Both the position numbers and the translations under genes were made by a program. Shown one piece after another: positions 23,111-35,332 of a stretch of 64,000 nucleotides of DNA. The DNA is from Theropithecus gelada. Taxonomy: Eukaryota; Chordata; Mammalia; Primates; Cercopithecidae. The stretch is from positions 86,349,783-86,413,782 of the forward strand of contig NC_037668.1 in the NCBI RefSeq assembly GCF_003255815.1, read 5' to 3'. The notes under the pieces are model-generated. The model was not told where the DNA came from. It did not search any database and worked only from the letters and a program-made list of their open reading frames with translations. Within the stretch, counting starts at the first letter, position 1; every line of letters starts with the position of its first letter.

Positions 23111-23404
23111 TGCTTGCCTGGGGACAACTTTCTCCTGTCCTTGGTGAGTTGGGTCCTCTAAAGAATGATCCACCCAAGAATGTGTCCGTTGTAGTCTCTA
23201 CGGCAGTACCGGCCAGAAGGGAAGATACTCGAAGGCTGCCAAAAGACGAAGGCTTCCTGGTTCTGAAGCTGCATTCATAGAAATAGTCTTTGGAGTGTGG
23301 GAACAGTGCTTTCATATGATTTTTGGAGGGACGCATTTTAAGAATGATGAAATATAATCTTAAATGTCTGGAAGTTAAAGTAGCTGGCTCCAAAATTATG
23401 TGTA

Positions 23405-23545
23405 TAGTATGTTTCATTCATTTCACCAAGACATATTTATTGAGCATCAACTACATTTTAAGTGCCAGGGATGTAGCAGTGAACAAGACAGACCTGTCCT
23501 TCGTGAAGTTTGTATCACAGTGAGGAAAGAGGCTATTTTAAAAAA
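23405..23545. repeat. Ancient interspersed repeat (same unnamed family)
   Basis: 'atatttattgagcatcaact', 'gccagggatgtagcagtgaa' and 'gtgaagtttgtatcacagtg' match the family described at 12110. Confidence 0.5.
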
Positions 23546-23719
23546 AAAGTGTACAAATAAGCAAGCAAAATATTGGATTGTGATGGATGAGTAGTGAGAT
23601 CCCATATTAGTTTATTATGTTTATACTTTGTGCACAATGAAAACATCTCAAAGAACATAAACACGATGAACAATTCTAGATATCTCTTTTGGAAATTTTG
23701 TAAGTTACTGTTTCTTTTA

Positions 23720-25365
23720 TCTTATGTGTACTTTATTATTTGCTTTTTACTTTGAAAGGGATATCCTGGAAAACCCCTGACCACTGGATCCCTAAAAACC
23801 GAAGTAGGAGGTTCTTCAGTCTTCGTACGGTTTATCTCCCAACCTCTGAAGTGCATGTGTCTTACCAAAGTTTCCAACGTGCTAGCCACCTCTTGCTCAT
23901 CCTGCCTGATTAGCATAATGTCATTGGTGAAATAGATGGATGTGATGTGCTCTGGAATTTCCAGGTGATCCAGCTTGTTTTGGACTGTGCAGAGCCATTA
24001 TGTCATTCTCCTGGATCCACCTGATTTCCAAAGGGGCCAGACTGGCAAGTTAAATAGAGATATGACAGGGATGACCAACCACCCTTGTATACTTCAGGTC
24101 TTTAATTATGGCATTAATCTCCACCATCATCTCACTATCCCCTCCGATGAAATATCGGTTTTGATTTGTTATCTTGACTTGGAAAGAAGGACAGCTTCAG
24201 AGGCTTCCCATTGGCTTTCCGCACCATGATAACTCAAGACCAAGGACCTTGAACTTCTTATCAATGTGGAGATTGCTCCAGCTGCCCAACATGTACTCCC
24301 AATTATGCACTCAGGAACTAAGGAAATGACTGCTGGATGGGTCCATGTATTTCTGGACCCACTGTAAGCTGGACATTATCCAGGACTCTGCTTATTACCT
24401 GATCCCCATAAGCCTCCACACTTAGAGAGGAGCCATGTGTGTTACACACTTTGGGTGTCTAGGTAACACCTGTGAAATGTCTCGGTATTCCTCTTTCCTC
24501 AACATATATTCAGTCAAGAAAATGGCTATGGGACACAGACCAAAGAGTAATCATTAATTACAGTAAATATTTGTTTCAGTATTGCAGGATTCTTCTTTCT
24601 GGGGACCCAACAACCTCTTAAGTGAACAGATTCTGTGGCCTCAGTGTGAAGATGGGCTCAGGTCTGAGACTTGAGCAATGAGCAGTGCTTTTTATTAAAC
24701 AACTGCTCCCTGCGTAGGGTAAATAGCTTCTTGTCTTCCTCCAGTTGTAGATGTTAAGCAACACTATTGTTGGCTGCCCATCTATTTTTCCCCTAGGGAG
24801 ACCTTATGCTATTAAAGCCCTCCACAACCTCCTGTGGATCAAGCCCTCTTGGCTGCGCCTCTGCCCTTGCCAGGTGTTGCGGTAATCTCATCCTCTGGGG
24901 TCCTCATGGTTAAAGCCACCACCTGGCTTCTACTACTTCAGGATCCTGTTATCCCAGTGGATATTATCAAGCCCAGCCTTGTGATCGCCTCTCCTACCGT
25001 CATCCTTTCCCTTCAGAGGAGAGCCTCTCTGAACTTCTTAGTGATTCTAGTGCCCCTCACACCAGTGCATTCCCCATGGCCATATAGATGATGCGTCCTC
25101 TGGGCCTCCTATGAAGCATTCCCCTCTGTCTGCCTTCGGGCTCTACACAAAAAAATTCATTCAGGCAAGTCCACTTCCCTCAGCTCCTCTGTCCTTCCTC
25201 TACCATTTCCAAGGGCAATTCGGGCATTCCTGCTTTACTCTGCATGGACCATGGCTTTCTCTCAGCTTCTAATAGTCACCTAGCAGTGAGTTTACCCCAT
25301 CTTCTAGAGTCCCAAGTGCTGAGAAAGTGCCCCCAAGACAATGAATTTGTATTTAGCCAGGCTTG
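23720..25365 (-). mobile_element. Endogenous retrovirus (class I) pol remnant
   Basis: The minus strand translates near 23720-23960 to text typical of gammaretrovirus-like reverse transcriptase just after the YxDD active site: an isoleucine-methionine-leucine-isoleucine block, an EQEVASTLETLVRH block and RGWEIN. The expected Tyr-Ile-Asp-Asp is altered to a form with Asn, and stops and frameshifts break the frame on both sides, so it is inactive. Upstream pol/protease-like text extends to roughly 25365 with low certainty. It is an ancient germline copy, not a live virus. Confidence 0.65.
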
Positions 25366-25368
25366 TTG

Positions 25369-25851
25369 TGGAACAGGAATTAAAAGAAATTAAAGAATGT
25401 GTAAGCAGAAACTCAGTTCTATGTAAGAAAACCCAGTTCACCCTGAGAAAGAGAAAGAGCTGGAGTCCTTTAAAAATTAACTGCCTGTTTTTCCGTGGCT
25501 AGTGAGCCTTATCTCTCCCTTTCCCAGGCATTGTGAAGACCCTGTTTCTCTAGCTGTGCAGCTGCAAGGTCACTAGACAGATAAACTCAAGCCATAAAAC
25601 ATGTTTTTACTTGAAAAGTTAGAAATGATGTAATGCATGTCTCAATTAATTAAATAACTGTCTTTGTTTCTCGCTTCTGTAACATGCTTCTCCCCACACA
25701 GATCTCCCCCAGCCCCATGAAATGTTTAAAAGGTAACTTGACTCTGTTCAGGGCTCAGTCCTTTGGATGTTAATCCAACTGGGCCAGTGCACCTAAATAA
25801 TAAATCCTCCTCAACCCCTCGGTCTCTCTGATTCCTTATCAATCCCACCAC
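25369..25851 (+). mobile_element. ERV LTR, plus orientation
   Basis: LTR-like unit of about 480 bp from TGTTGTGG to CCACCACA. Near its 3' end it has AATAAT/AATAAA-type poly(A) signals at 25796-25804, then a C/T-rich 'cctcaacccctcggtctctc' segment as in R-U5. Its orientation is opposite to the neighbouring pol remnant, so it is either a separate solo LTR or the result of rearrangement. Family not assigned. Confidence 0.6.
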
Positions 25852-27288
25852 AGTTCCTGCCCACTTTGATCAAGCACTTTCAGAAATCCAATTCCAGGGG
25901 TCCTCTCCTGGCTCCTGCTGGTACATGCTAAGTAGTTCTTTTGGCTCCTACATTATGCGATCTTCCTCCTCCCACCTTACCAGGCCCAACACATCCCCAG
26001 CTGGGTGATGCAGGAATTTAACCTGAGTTATCACCCTGGCAGATATCTAAGGGGAGATGGGGCAGCTCCTGAGTGGGCACCTGTTTATTCCTTGTGCTAG
26101 AGGCTTCAACACTGCCTTCCTACATGAGGGAAGTGTTAGCTTTGACTAGGGAAGGATCAGCCACCTCTGCAAGCTGTCAGGGTCTGCAGAGTCAGTATCC
26201 TCAGGGATTCTATCAGGATGTCCCATTTTGTGCTTCAGGGTTCCAGATTTTCCCAACCAGGGCCCAGACCTGCCTTGGCTAAGCATTTAAACATCTCTGG
26301 GGCTCTGCGACTCTTATCATGAAAATCTCTTTTGTTTCTCTGCTGTCCACACTCCTCCACTGCAGGAGATAAGAGCCTGTCTGTTACCTACCAAGGAGAC
26401 CTCTGACTCCCACTCAGCCTTAACTGTTTACTAATGACCCTCTCTTTCTCATTTTCTCATGCAGGCCATCAACACAACGTAGCAAAAACAAGCTCACTGC
26501 ACTGTTCTTTCAGACATTGCTCCCTCCATCTTTCAAGTGCCTTAACTATCCCACGTAAATGGCATTGCCCTCCACTGGGTCAGTTTCCCAAGTCACCATC
26601 ACTGAAATCCACATGTGGGCCACTATCTTGTGCCAGACACTATCCACGACCCCACAGTCCACACAAGATGGAGTTCTTGTAGCCAGTTGGGCAATTAGTG
26701 AGCCACTCTCAAAGCCAATCTTACCATCTTCTCAAATCACCCCACTTCTAGTTCACCTGTATCAACGGGCCCTCTAAAAAGCAGATGCCAAGGTGGAATC
26801 CGATGTGCAAGACTTATTTACTGGGTGGAAAATCCTGGGAAGGATAATGGAGCAGGAGCAGGAATAGACATGAAGGGCCCTCAGATCATGACACTGGTTA
26901 AAGGAGAAAGGGAAAGAAGAAAGATTGGATAAGAAGCACCTCAGGTTGTAGCACAATTCTAAGAAGGTTTTGAAAATGAGGAGTCCTTGGGCCAAAATTG
27001 CCTGCTAGAGAAGTTCCATGTTTCACAGAGATGGGCATCCACTAGTGTTCACACCGTGCGTGATCATTGGCTAAGAGCAGTATAGGGGGAGCTTGCGCTT
27101 GTTACAAATGGAGTTGGGGAGCCAGAAGGTCAGGGGCAGGGCCTGGCAGTCAACCATGCTCCCCAGAGCAGATCTGAGCAGCACATTTTCACAATCACAG
27201 CTGCTGGAGGATTTAGAGTTTGAATAAGTCTTCTGATCTGACTGTATGTCTTCTTTGTGCTGCCCTTTAAGCAATTTTTTAATCAACG
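25852..27288. other. Unassigned, possibly ERV-derived
   Basis: No gene recognised. The base composition and pyrimidine-rich style resemble the ERV internal sequence to the left, but I cannot place gag or env. Frames of 60-80 codons here have no domain. Confidence 0.35.
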
Positions 27289-27648
27289 TGCTACGGACTG
27301 AATGTTTGTATCCCTCTGAAATTCTTATGTTGACCTCTAAATTCCCAGTGTTACAGTATTTGGAAATGGGGGCCTTTAGGAGGTAATTAGGTCATGGGGG
27401 TGGAGCTCTCGTGAGTGAGATTAGAGTCTATAAGGAGATAAAGAGATCGGAGAGCTCCCTCTCTGGCACGTGAGGATATAACAAGACAGCTGTCCGTACA
27501 CCGGGAAGAGGGTCCTCACCAAATCCAACCACGCTGGCATCTTCATTTCAGACTTCCAGCCTCCCAAACTGTAAGAAAAAATAGTTTGTTGCTGAAGCCA
27601 GTCAGTCTATAGTACTTTGTTGTGGCAACCTGAACTGACTGTGACACA
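27289..27648 (+). mobile_element. MLT1-type LTR (ERVL-MaLR)
   Basis: Typical MaLR LTR text: 'ggactgaatgtttgtatcc', 'taattaggtcatgggggtgg', 'gacttccagcctcccaaact', 'gtcagtctatagtactttgt', ending 'gtgacaca'. Resembles MLT1A/B. Confidence 0.85.
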
Positions 27649-28262
27649 TGATCAGATTCCATTCTCAGAACCAACCTTCCAACCAAGCAATATTGATTTG
27701 CTATGCTTTAAAGTTTTGCTTTTGTCAAATTTCCCAAGCTATTTATCCCATCTGAATTGAGATGAATAATTGAGATGGATAATTGACATGAATAATTTCC
27801 TTTGGATATGCCCTTGGGAAAAGGGCTTCATTTTAAGCACAGCTTAATGAGGTGTGAGAAGCTTTTAAAGGTGTTCTTTACTGAGCATTCATGGTAAGAG
27901 GGTTGCTTGAAGGGTTACACTGAAGACTGTGTCCTGTGACAGCATCACTGAAGTTCGACTTTGGATAGAACACTGAAAGCAGGTGCTGTGCTGCACCAGC
28001 AGATCGCCATTCACTGAGGTTCTCATTCTGGCAGCTGCCTGCCTCCCTAGAGATTTCCCTTGGCTGGAGACACCTGCTTCATCCAAGGATCGGCCCTCTG
28101 CCCAGCGACAGCACTTACCCCACAAACTGTGGGAGGACACAGTCCTGACTCCTATGCTTCGATTGAGGATAACACTGCAAGGCCATCCAAGCTGCAGAGA
28201 CCTCCATGGGACTGGAAGCTCCACTTCTCCCTCTACCCAGTCCTCTTTCCCTTACTCCCTTT
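27649..28262. other. Unassigned intergenic
   Basis: No repeat or gene I can name. A 111-codon minus frame at 27889-28224 shows no known domain. Confidence 0.35.
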
Positions 28263-28276
28263 AAGTGTTGTTCGTT

Positions 28277-28401
28277 GGCCGGGCACAGTGGCTCACACCT
28301 GTAATCCCAGCAACTTGGGACGCCGAGGCAGGCAGATCTCTTGAGGTCAGGAGTTCGAGATCAGCCTGGCCAACATGGTGAAGCCCACTTCTCTACTAAA
28401 A

Positions 28402-28442
<41 letters not shown>

Positions 28443-28640
28443 TAGATGGACATGGTGGCTCGTGCCTATAGTCCCAGCTACTCAGGAAGCTGAAGCAGAA
28501 GAATTGCTTGAAGCTGAGAGGCTAAGGTTGCAGTGAGCCAAGATCACACCACTGCACTCCAGCCGAGATCACACCACTGCACTCCAGCCTGGGTGACAGA
28601 GCAAGACTCTGTCTCTAAATAAATAAATAAATAAATAAAT
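28277..28640 (+). mobile_element. Alu with internal (CA)n and a 24-bp class tandem duplication
   Basis: Alu on the plus strand. The A-rich middle linker has become a (CA)n tract at 28403-28440, and near the 3' end the block 'gatcacaccactgcactcc' occurs twice (about 28541 and 28567). The tail is (AAAT)n. Target duplication AAGTGTTGTTC (28263-28273) and AAGTATTGTTC (28641-28651), one mismatch. Confidence 0.93.
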
Positions 28641-28651
28641 AAGTATTGTTC

Positions 28652-29559
28652 CTGAGATCTCTCCCCTATAAGCCTGCACACAAAGATTTATCTCAGAATC
28701 TGTTTCCAGGGAACCCAGCCTAAAACAATTCAGTCTTCTCCAGTGGAAAACTATATTAAATGCCGTGGCACAGAAAGACATTCATTCACACCTCCTATAG
28801 AAAGTGCTGGATGCTGAATACTGAGTTAAAGAAGAGAATGACTCTGAAGAATTATGAGGCATAGCTTGTCTTATAACAGGTTTAGACAGAAGTTCAACAG
28901 ACAACAATCAGGCCTCTGATGATCTAGATTCAGGATGAGAACCTGCTGAAATAGCCACAGGATTTGATGAGGGTCACGTACTTGGAAGGCTGCAATTTGT
29001 GGGTGGCACCTTGACTGAAGTGGCCTTTCATTTTTCTTGAATATGTGCCAGGCATGACTGTCCAAAAGGGTTGAAATGACCGATTGTGAATTTGAAATCA
29101 CTCCAACACAGAGAATTTCAGCATCTTCATTGAAACGTTCTACTCCAACGAAAATCAGCTCAGCGCTTTCTTCAACCGCACTTCTTTTTCTTTCTTGTCA
29201 TCCCAGCCCTTCTTCCCACGTAACATGAATAAATCTGCCATTTTAAAGTTAATTTTTGCTTGAAGAGAATGGTCACACCAAGTTCCAGTGTGTTATTTTT
29301 ACAAATTATCATCTAAATTATTAATGCTCTAGTATCCTGACTGGTCTCCCTATCTCCAGCCTCGTCCTTCTTGTCTATACTGCAGCCACCAGGACCCACC
29401 TCCTGAAATTGGGTGTGGGACAATTCAGTATGGCTCAGTTAGCTCCACGCAGGGCCACGGGGGAAGGTCTCACCGTGGACATTCCCTTGCTCACTCCCCA
29501 GAGATCAATTATTCAAAGATGCGAGGTGAGCACTTTCCTTAGTGTCAGTGCAAACTATT
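28652..29559. other. Unassigned intergenic
   Basis: No gene or clear repeat recognised. The text around 29330-29420 has an L2-like flavour but too little to claim. Confidence 0.35.
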
Positions 29560-30820
29560 ATTTCTTTATTGCACAAGTGAAATACTAATACCATAGAAAA
29601 GCAAAACAAAAAAGAGAAAAATCATCCTTTATCTCACTATCCTAAAATAACCACTATTGACATTTGGATACGTAACCCACTTGAAAAGCAAGATTTAAAT
29701 TACTTTAAATATTTAAAACATTGATGAGATCAAAGCTTCCTTGTTGTTTTGATGTGCATTCCTTTGATTTATAATAATGTAAATGCTTTTTCATGCTTAT
29801 ATGCTGTTTGGATTTCTTCTTTAGCAAATGCCTGTTCATGCCCTTAACCCATTTTTCTGTAATATATTCATTTGTATTTTATAAACTTAAATTTTTTTAT
29901 ATACATTTAAGAATTGTCTGTCATTTATGTAGCAAACATTTTCCCCATTTGAAGTTTGTCTTTCAACTTTGTTGATTCAGGGGAAAAATATACTTAATTG
30001 CTAAAATTTTGATACAGTCAAAGATATCCATCTTTTCATTATGGCTTCTGCCTTCAAGATCATATCTACTGTCTGTCTCAAAATTAAGATTAAATATTTA
30101 TCATTATTTTCTTCTAGTACTTTAATGACTTTATTCTTTCTTAAATCTTTTAAAATATTTAAGCTACCAGGAATTTATTTCAGCGTAAAATAGGAGGAAA
30201 AAAAATAACCTAAAATATTTTTGGAATAATTAGGCCAGTGGAGCTTTTACAAAGGATGCATGCATGTGCCCCCCTCCATGGATAGGACCACCAAAGTAAC
30301 TGCTGTCCCAACCATTAATTTAATGTGTCCTGACTGACTTAAAGCATCACTGTTACAATATGCTAAATTCCTGTAAATATCTACATATGTTTCTGCAGTT
30401 TCCTTTTTTTTTCCCTTGGTCTGACTGTTCTGGAGCTAGTGCATGATTCGTTCTATTTATTGTAACTTTGTAATATACATTTTATTTTCAAATATTGTCT
30501 GGCTCTTACACATTTGACCTTCAAGATGAATTTTTGAACAATTTTTTTCGGCTACCTTCCTAAAAAAGAAAAGGAATGGGGATTTTTAATTCTGTTATGG
30601 TTGTTGTTTTTAATCTTGGATTAATTTGTGTGAGATGTATATCTTTGCAATGTTGACTATCAATCAAGGAAATATGTGCATCTCCATTTATCCAGGTCTT
30701 CTTTTATGTCTCTCCATAAAGTCTTACAGTTTTCTTACATGGGTCAAAGCAGTATATTTTTAAGTGGATCTATAAACTTTACTTCTTAGGATTACGGAAT
30801 CTCAGAGCTGGAAAGGACTT
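29560..30820 (-). repeat. Old L1 (L1M-type), reverse
   Basis: Reversed L1 ORF2 3' text: 'catgcccttaacccattttt', 'agcaaacattttccccattt', 'ttatgtctctccataaagtc'. Extensively mutated, interrupted by an AluY and continuing to about 31850. Confidence 0.65.
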
Positions 30821-30835
30821 AAATATCACCCTACC

Positions 30836-31140
30836 GGCTGGGTGCGGTGGCTCACGCCTGTAATCCCAGCACTTTGGGAGGCTGAGGCAGGTGGATCACG
30901 AGGTCAGGAGATCGAGACCATCCTGGCTAACATGGTGAAACCCCGTCTCTACTAAAAACACAAAAAATTTAGCCAGGCATGGTGGCGGGTGCCTGTAGTC
31001 ACAGCTACTTGGGAGGCTGAAGCAGGAGAACGGCGTGAACCCGGGAGGCGGAGCTTGCAGTGAGCGGAGATAGCGCCACTGCACTCCAGTCTGGGCGACA
31101 GAGCGAGACTTCGTCTCAAACAAACAAACAAACAAACAAA
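30836..31140 (+). mobile_element. AluY-like element
   Basis: Low-divergence Alu with Y-type features ('gaccatcctggctaacatgg', 'gaacccgggaggcggagctt'). The tail is (CAAA)n. Imperfect target duplication AAATATCACC (30821-30830) and AAAAATCACC (from about 31138). One of the youngest insertions in the window. Confidence 0.93.
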
Positions 31141-31209
31141 AATCACCTCACCCCATCTGCTGCTGAGTCCTCATCTCAGCCAAAGATATGCGGCACATTT
31201 TTAGTGCTT

Positions 31210-31850
31210 TTTTTTTTTTTTAACATAATGATATCACACTATGAATATTTTCTGTAACTTCCAGGTTATCACTTGCACAACATGCCTTGGAGAAATGTCT
31301 TTATCAATACTTGTAGATCAATTTAATCCATTTTAAGCACCACAAGATGTCCTCTGGAAAAGATTTTGCGTCACTTATTACTGTTGATGGACATTTAAAC
31401 CATTTCTATTGTTCTGCTCTCACAAACAACTCAGCTCACAACCTTGAGCTCTAACTAAAGTAAGTCTCCAAATTCCTACAGCACACACCACTGGGGGCAC
31501 AGTTCCCCTCCTCATATATCACTATCAGGTGATGCAATGCCTGTTCAAAGAAAGGCATTCCTTTACCTTTCCATGGAGTCTCAATTCTGTTCAACAAACA
31601 TCATGTGAGCATGAATTATTTAGTAAGTACTGGGCTTTTTGTTTTAAATCACTAAGATTTATTTTTTAGGGAAATTTTAGGATCACAGCAAAATTCAGCA
31701 GAAAGAGGGTGTTCATCTACTCCGTGCCCCTACGTGGGCACAGCCTCCCCCACCACCAAAAGAGGTACATTTGTTAAAATTTACACGCCATTATCACCCT
31801 AAGTCCATAGTTTATATTATAGGCATTTTGAACTCACTAATTTTGATACA
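31210..31850 (-). repeat. Old L1 (L1M-type), reverse, continuation
   Basis: 'gttgatggacatttaaacc' and 'acaaacaactcagctcac' are reversed L1 text. The block 'gatcacagcaaaattcagc' to 'cctaagtccatagtttatat' is reversed L1M 3'UTR, and the complementary motif appears in the plus-strand L1 near 36700-36860. Confidence 0.6.
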
Positions 31851-32929
31851 ATAAACAAATCCGTAAGTTCAATAATACTATGGAGGCTATACTATATGCC
31901 AGATACTCTACAGAACCTGGTGCTCCAGGGAAAATAGGCAATCCCCTACTCCTCCTCTCAACCTAAACAATTCCCAAAATAAAACATGGGTCATCACATC
32001 ATGGTATCTATTTATAAGCACAGGTAACTCTTCATCTATCAGATCACTAGACCAGGTAGCAGATTTCCAAATAATTTGGATAACCTCTGGAATTTGCCCA
32101 TGCTTAAATTTCCGTGTTCTTGTACATGCTACTCTTTCTGTGTGTCTCCCAAGGAGACCTCCCTATTAGACAGCATCCCACACAAAAAGAGAAGCATGTA
32201 TAAGACATGGATACAAATGTGACAAGCACAAAGATTCCAATACAAGTAACTTATTTTGGAGGTGATCCTAGGAAGCACCCATTGGTAAGTAGAGAAGTGA
32301 GACATGGAAGGAAAGGAAGCTAATAAAGAATACATTAACAAACTAGTTACAAAAGGGGCCAATGAAGTGTCGTCCCTCTGAGGAATGCTAGAAGAATGTG
32401 TAAAACAGGCCACAGAGTTTTACCAAGTGAGGATGAGGAAGCTGGGCTATTTACCCACCATTCCTATCAGTAGCATTTGTTGAGGGCCATCCTAGTAATA
32501 ATTAATTCTGTGACACCTCTGGCCTCCTGCATGTGCACACAGAGTGGGCTCCTACAGGCCAGAGAAAGACTCAAGCAAGGAGCTTCAGGTTCTGGCAGTG
32601 GCAAATTGAACCAGTATGTGCAGAAATATAGGCCAGGCACCAACATAAAGGGAAATGTGAGTGGACACCAGTGGCATCTGCTACAAATGCCTTTTTCTAT
32701 CAACACCTGGCTAATTAAACACAGGGCAAAATCGTCCACTCTGGCAAGTCTTGCAGGTATCTGCACCAGGCCTGGGGAGCTATCCTACTTCTGTATACCT
32801 GGGGCACTTTCTGCTTATGTCACTCCTACTAAAAGGTTGTAAGTGGTTGCACTGAGTCCAGGTTGGCCTGACTCCACATCCCAAGCTGAAACCACTAAAC
32901 CAATATAAGTGAGCCCCCTTAGCCCATAG
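31851..32929. other. Unassigned intergenic
   Basis: No gene recognised. The overlapping open frames at 32467-32842 on both strands lack any domain. Confidence 0.35.
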
Positions 32930-33311
32930 ATACATTACTCTAATCTCTGCCTCCATCTTCACATTGCCCTATTCTCTGTGTTTCTTACTGTCTCTCTTCC
33001 TCTTATAAAGACGGTAGTCATTGGATTTCGGCCCACAAGATCATTAACTTAATTAACATCTGCAAAGACTCTATTTCCAAATAAGATCACCATTTTATTA
33101 TTATTATTACTATTATTATTATTATTATTATTATTGAGACGACGTCTGTCTTTGTCTCTCAGGCTGGAATGCAGTGGCACAATCTCGGCCCACTGCAGCC
33201 TCCGCCTCCCGGGGTCAAGCTATTCTTCTGCCTCTGCCTCCCAACAAGTAAGATCACCATTCTGATTTTCCAGATGCACATAAATTTTGGGACTCTCTTC
33301 AAACCACTACA
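32930..33311 (-). mobile_element. MLT1-type LTR (MaLR), reverse, split by an Alu
   Basis: Reversed MLT1 text: 'cttcctcttataaagacgg', 'catctgcaaagactctattt', and after the Alu 'agatgcacataaattttggg' to 'ccactaca' at 33304-33311. Confidence 0.75.
33095..33249 (-). mobile_element. 5'-truncated Alu with (ATT)n tail
   Basis: Only the 3' part of an Alu is present, reversed. Its poly(A) tail has decayed to (ATT)n at 33095-33135. An exact 12-bp target duplication, AAGATCACCATT, is found at 33083-33094 and 33250-33261, proving a truncated insertion into the MLT1 and not a later deletion. Confidence 0.92.
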
Positions 33312-34935
33312 TGGACAAAACAGACCGATTAGACTAATATCATATTTATCATTGAAGGAGATAAAAATTCTGCTGTGTGACTCTTAAATTAGGCGAATAC
33401 AAGACTAGTACTACTGATGTGCATTTTGGCCATGATGAGGAAAAAGCTGGCCTAGAAAATAAAATGAAGCCAAGAGCAGATGAAGATATTAAGAAACAAA
33501 CAATCAGAATAAGCTTATATCTATTAAGGAAACTGATCCAATAATTAATAATCTTCCATAACAGAAAACCCCAGGCCCAGGTGAATTTAATGGTGAATTC
33601 TACCAAACATAATTTAAGAAAGAAATTATACTAATTCTCTACAATCTACTTCAGAAGGTAGAAACAAAGGAATACTTCCAAACTCATTCTATAAAGCCAG
33701 CATTACCTTAATACAAAAACCAGACAAAGACATAAGAAAATAAAAGATATGAATGCAAAATTCCTCAATAAAATGCCACCATATTTAATACAACAATGTA
33801 TAAAAGGAACCTTATAGCACAATCAAATAGGAATTATTCTAGATATTAATGGGTCAACACTTAAAAATCAATTAATGTAATTTATCACATCAGCAGGCTA
33901 AAGAAGGAAAGTCACATGATCATATTAATACATGCAGAAAAAGCATTTGACAAAATCCTGTATCTATTCATAAAAACAAAAACCTCTCAGTAAACTAGGA
34001 GCAGAGGGAAACTTCCTAAACTTGATAAAGAATCTCTACAAAAAGCCTACAGCTAACATCATACTTAATGGTGAAAAACTAGATGCTTTCCCACTAAAAT
34101 CAGGAACAAGACAAGGATGTCCCCTCTCACAACTGCTTTTCAGCATTGTACTTGAAGTCAAAACTAATGCAATACAATGAGAACAAGAAATGTAAGATAT
34201 ATAGATTGGGAAGGAAGAAATAAAACTGTCTTTGTTGTGGATGACATGTTCATCTAAAGACAGAATCCAAAAGAATTAACCAATAAAAGAAAAACAAAGA
34301 AACAACCCTCCCAAAACTAATAAGAAATTAAAGCAAGGTTGCAGGATACAAGATTAATATGCAAGTCAACTACTTTCCTACGTGCCAGCAATAAACAAGT
34401 GAAATTTGAAATTAAAAACACAATGCCATTTACATTAGCACCACTCAAAATGAAATACTTATGTGTAAATTTTTCTTTTTAATTATAAGATTTATATGAG
34501 AAAAAGTACACAATTTTAATGAAAGAAATCAAGGAGAACTAAATAAGAGATATTCCATATTCATGGATGGGAAGACTTAATATTGTCAGTCAGTTCTTCC
34601 CAATTTGACCTACAGATTCAATGTAATTTCAATGAAACTCTCATCAAGTTATTTTATAGATATTGCCAAACTGATTCTAAAGGCAAAATGCCAGAGTGGC
34701 CAAGACAATATTAAAAGTGAACAAAATTAGAGAACTGACTGACACTACCAGACTTCCAGACTTACTATGAAACTACAGTAATCAAGACAGTCGTGTATTG
34801 GCAAAAGAATAGACAAATAGACCAAAGGAAAAGAAAAGGGAGTCCAGAATTAGACCCACATAAATATAGTCAACTGATCTTTGACAAAGAAGCAAAGGTA
34901 ATACAAGGGAGAAAAGATAGTCTTTTCAAAAAATG

Positions 34936-34985
34936 CTGCTGGAACAACTAGATATCCACATACTGGAACAACTAGATATCCACAT
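34936..34985 (+). repeat. 24-bp tandem duplication within L1
   Basis: The block 'ctggaacaactagatatcca' plus 'cata' occurs twice head to tail just before an A run, inside L1 ORF2 text. Confidence 0.85.
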
Positions 34986-35005
34986 ATTAAAAAAAAAAAA
35001 AAAGG

Positions 35006-35145
35006 ATAGCATTAGGAGATATACCTAATGTAAATGACGAGTTAATGGGTGCAGCACACCAACATGGCACATGTATACATACGTAACAAACCTGCACATT
35101 GTGCACATGTGCCCTAGAACTTAAAGTAAAATTTAAAAAAAAAAA
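35006..35145 (+). mobile_element. L1PA 3'-end insertion (strongly truncated)
   Basis: About 140 bp of young L1 3'UTR ('gatagcattaggagatatac' to 'ccctagaacttaaagta' plus A tail) sits in the A-rich site of the older L1. The same segment ends the L1 at 40165-40300. Confidence 0.85.
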
Positions 35146-35332
35146 TGAATCTAGACACAGACCTTACACTCTTCACAAAAAATAACTAAAAATGGATTAC
35201 AGATGTGAATGTAAAATGCAAAACCATAAAACTCCATTTTGCATTGTAAAATGCAAAAGTATAAAAATAGATTTTCTCACTGTGTTGCTCCAGCCTGGGA
35301 GAAAGTCTAGATGATCCTGCATTTGGCAATGA

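Noticed and set aside
22332..23173. Several 80-157 codon frames on both strands in the OMA1 CpG island
   Set aside because: GC-rich promoter sequence lacks stop codons by chance. The frames are Pro/Arg/Gly-rich, overlap each other and have no recognisable domain.
28403..28440. (CA)n tract considered as a CRISPR-like or regulatory array
   Set aside because: Simple dinucleotide expansion of an Alu linker. The window is eukaryotic and has no spacer-repeat structure.
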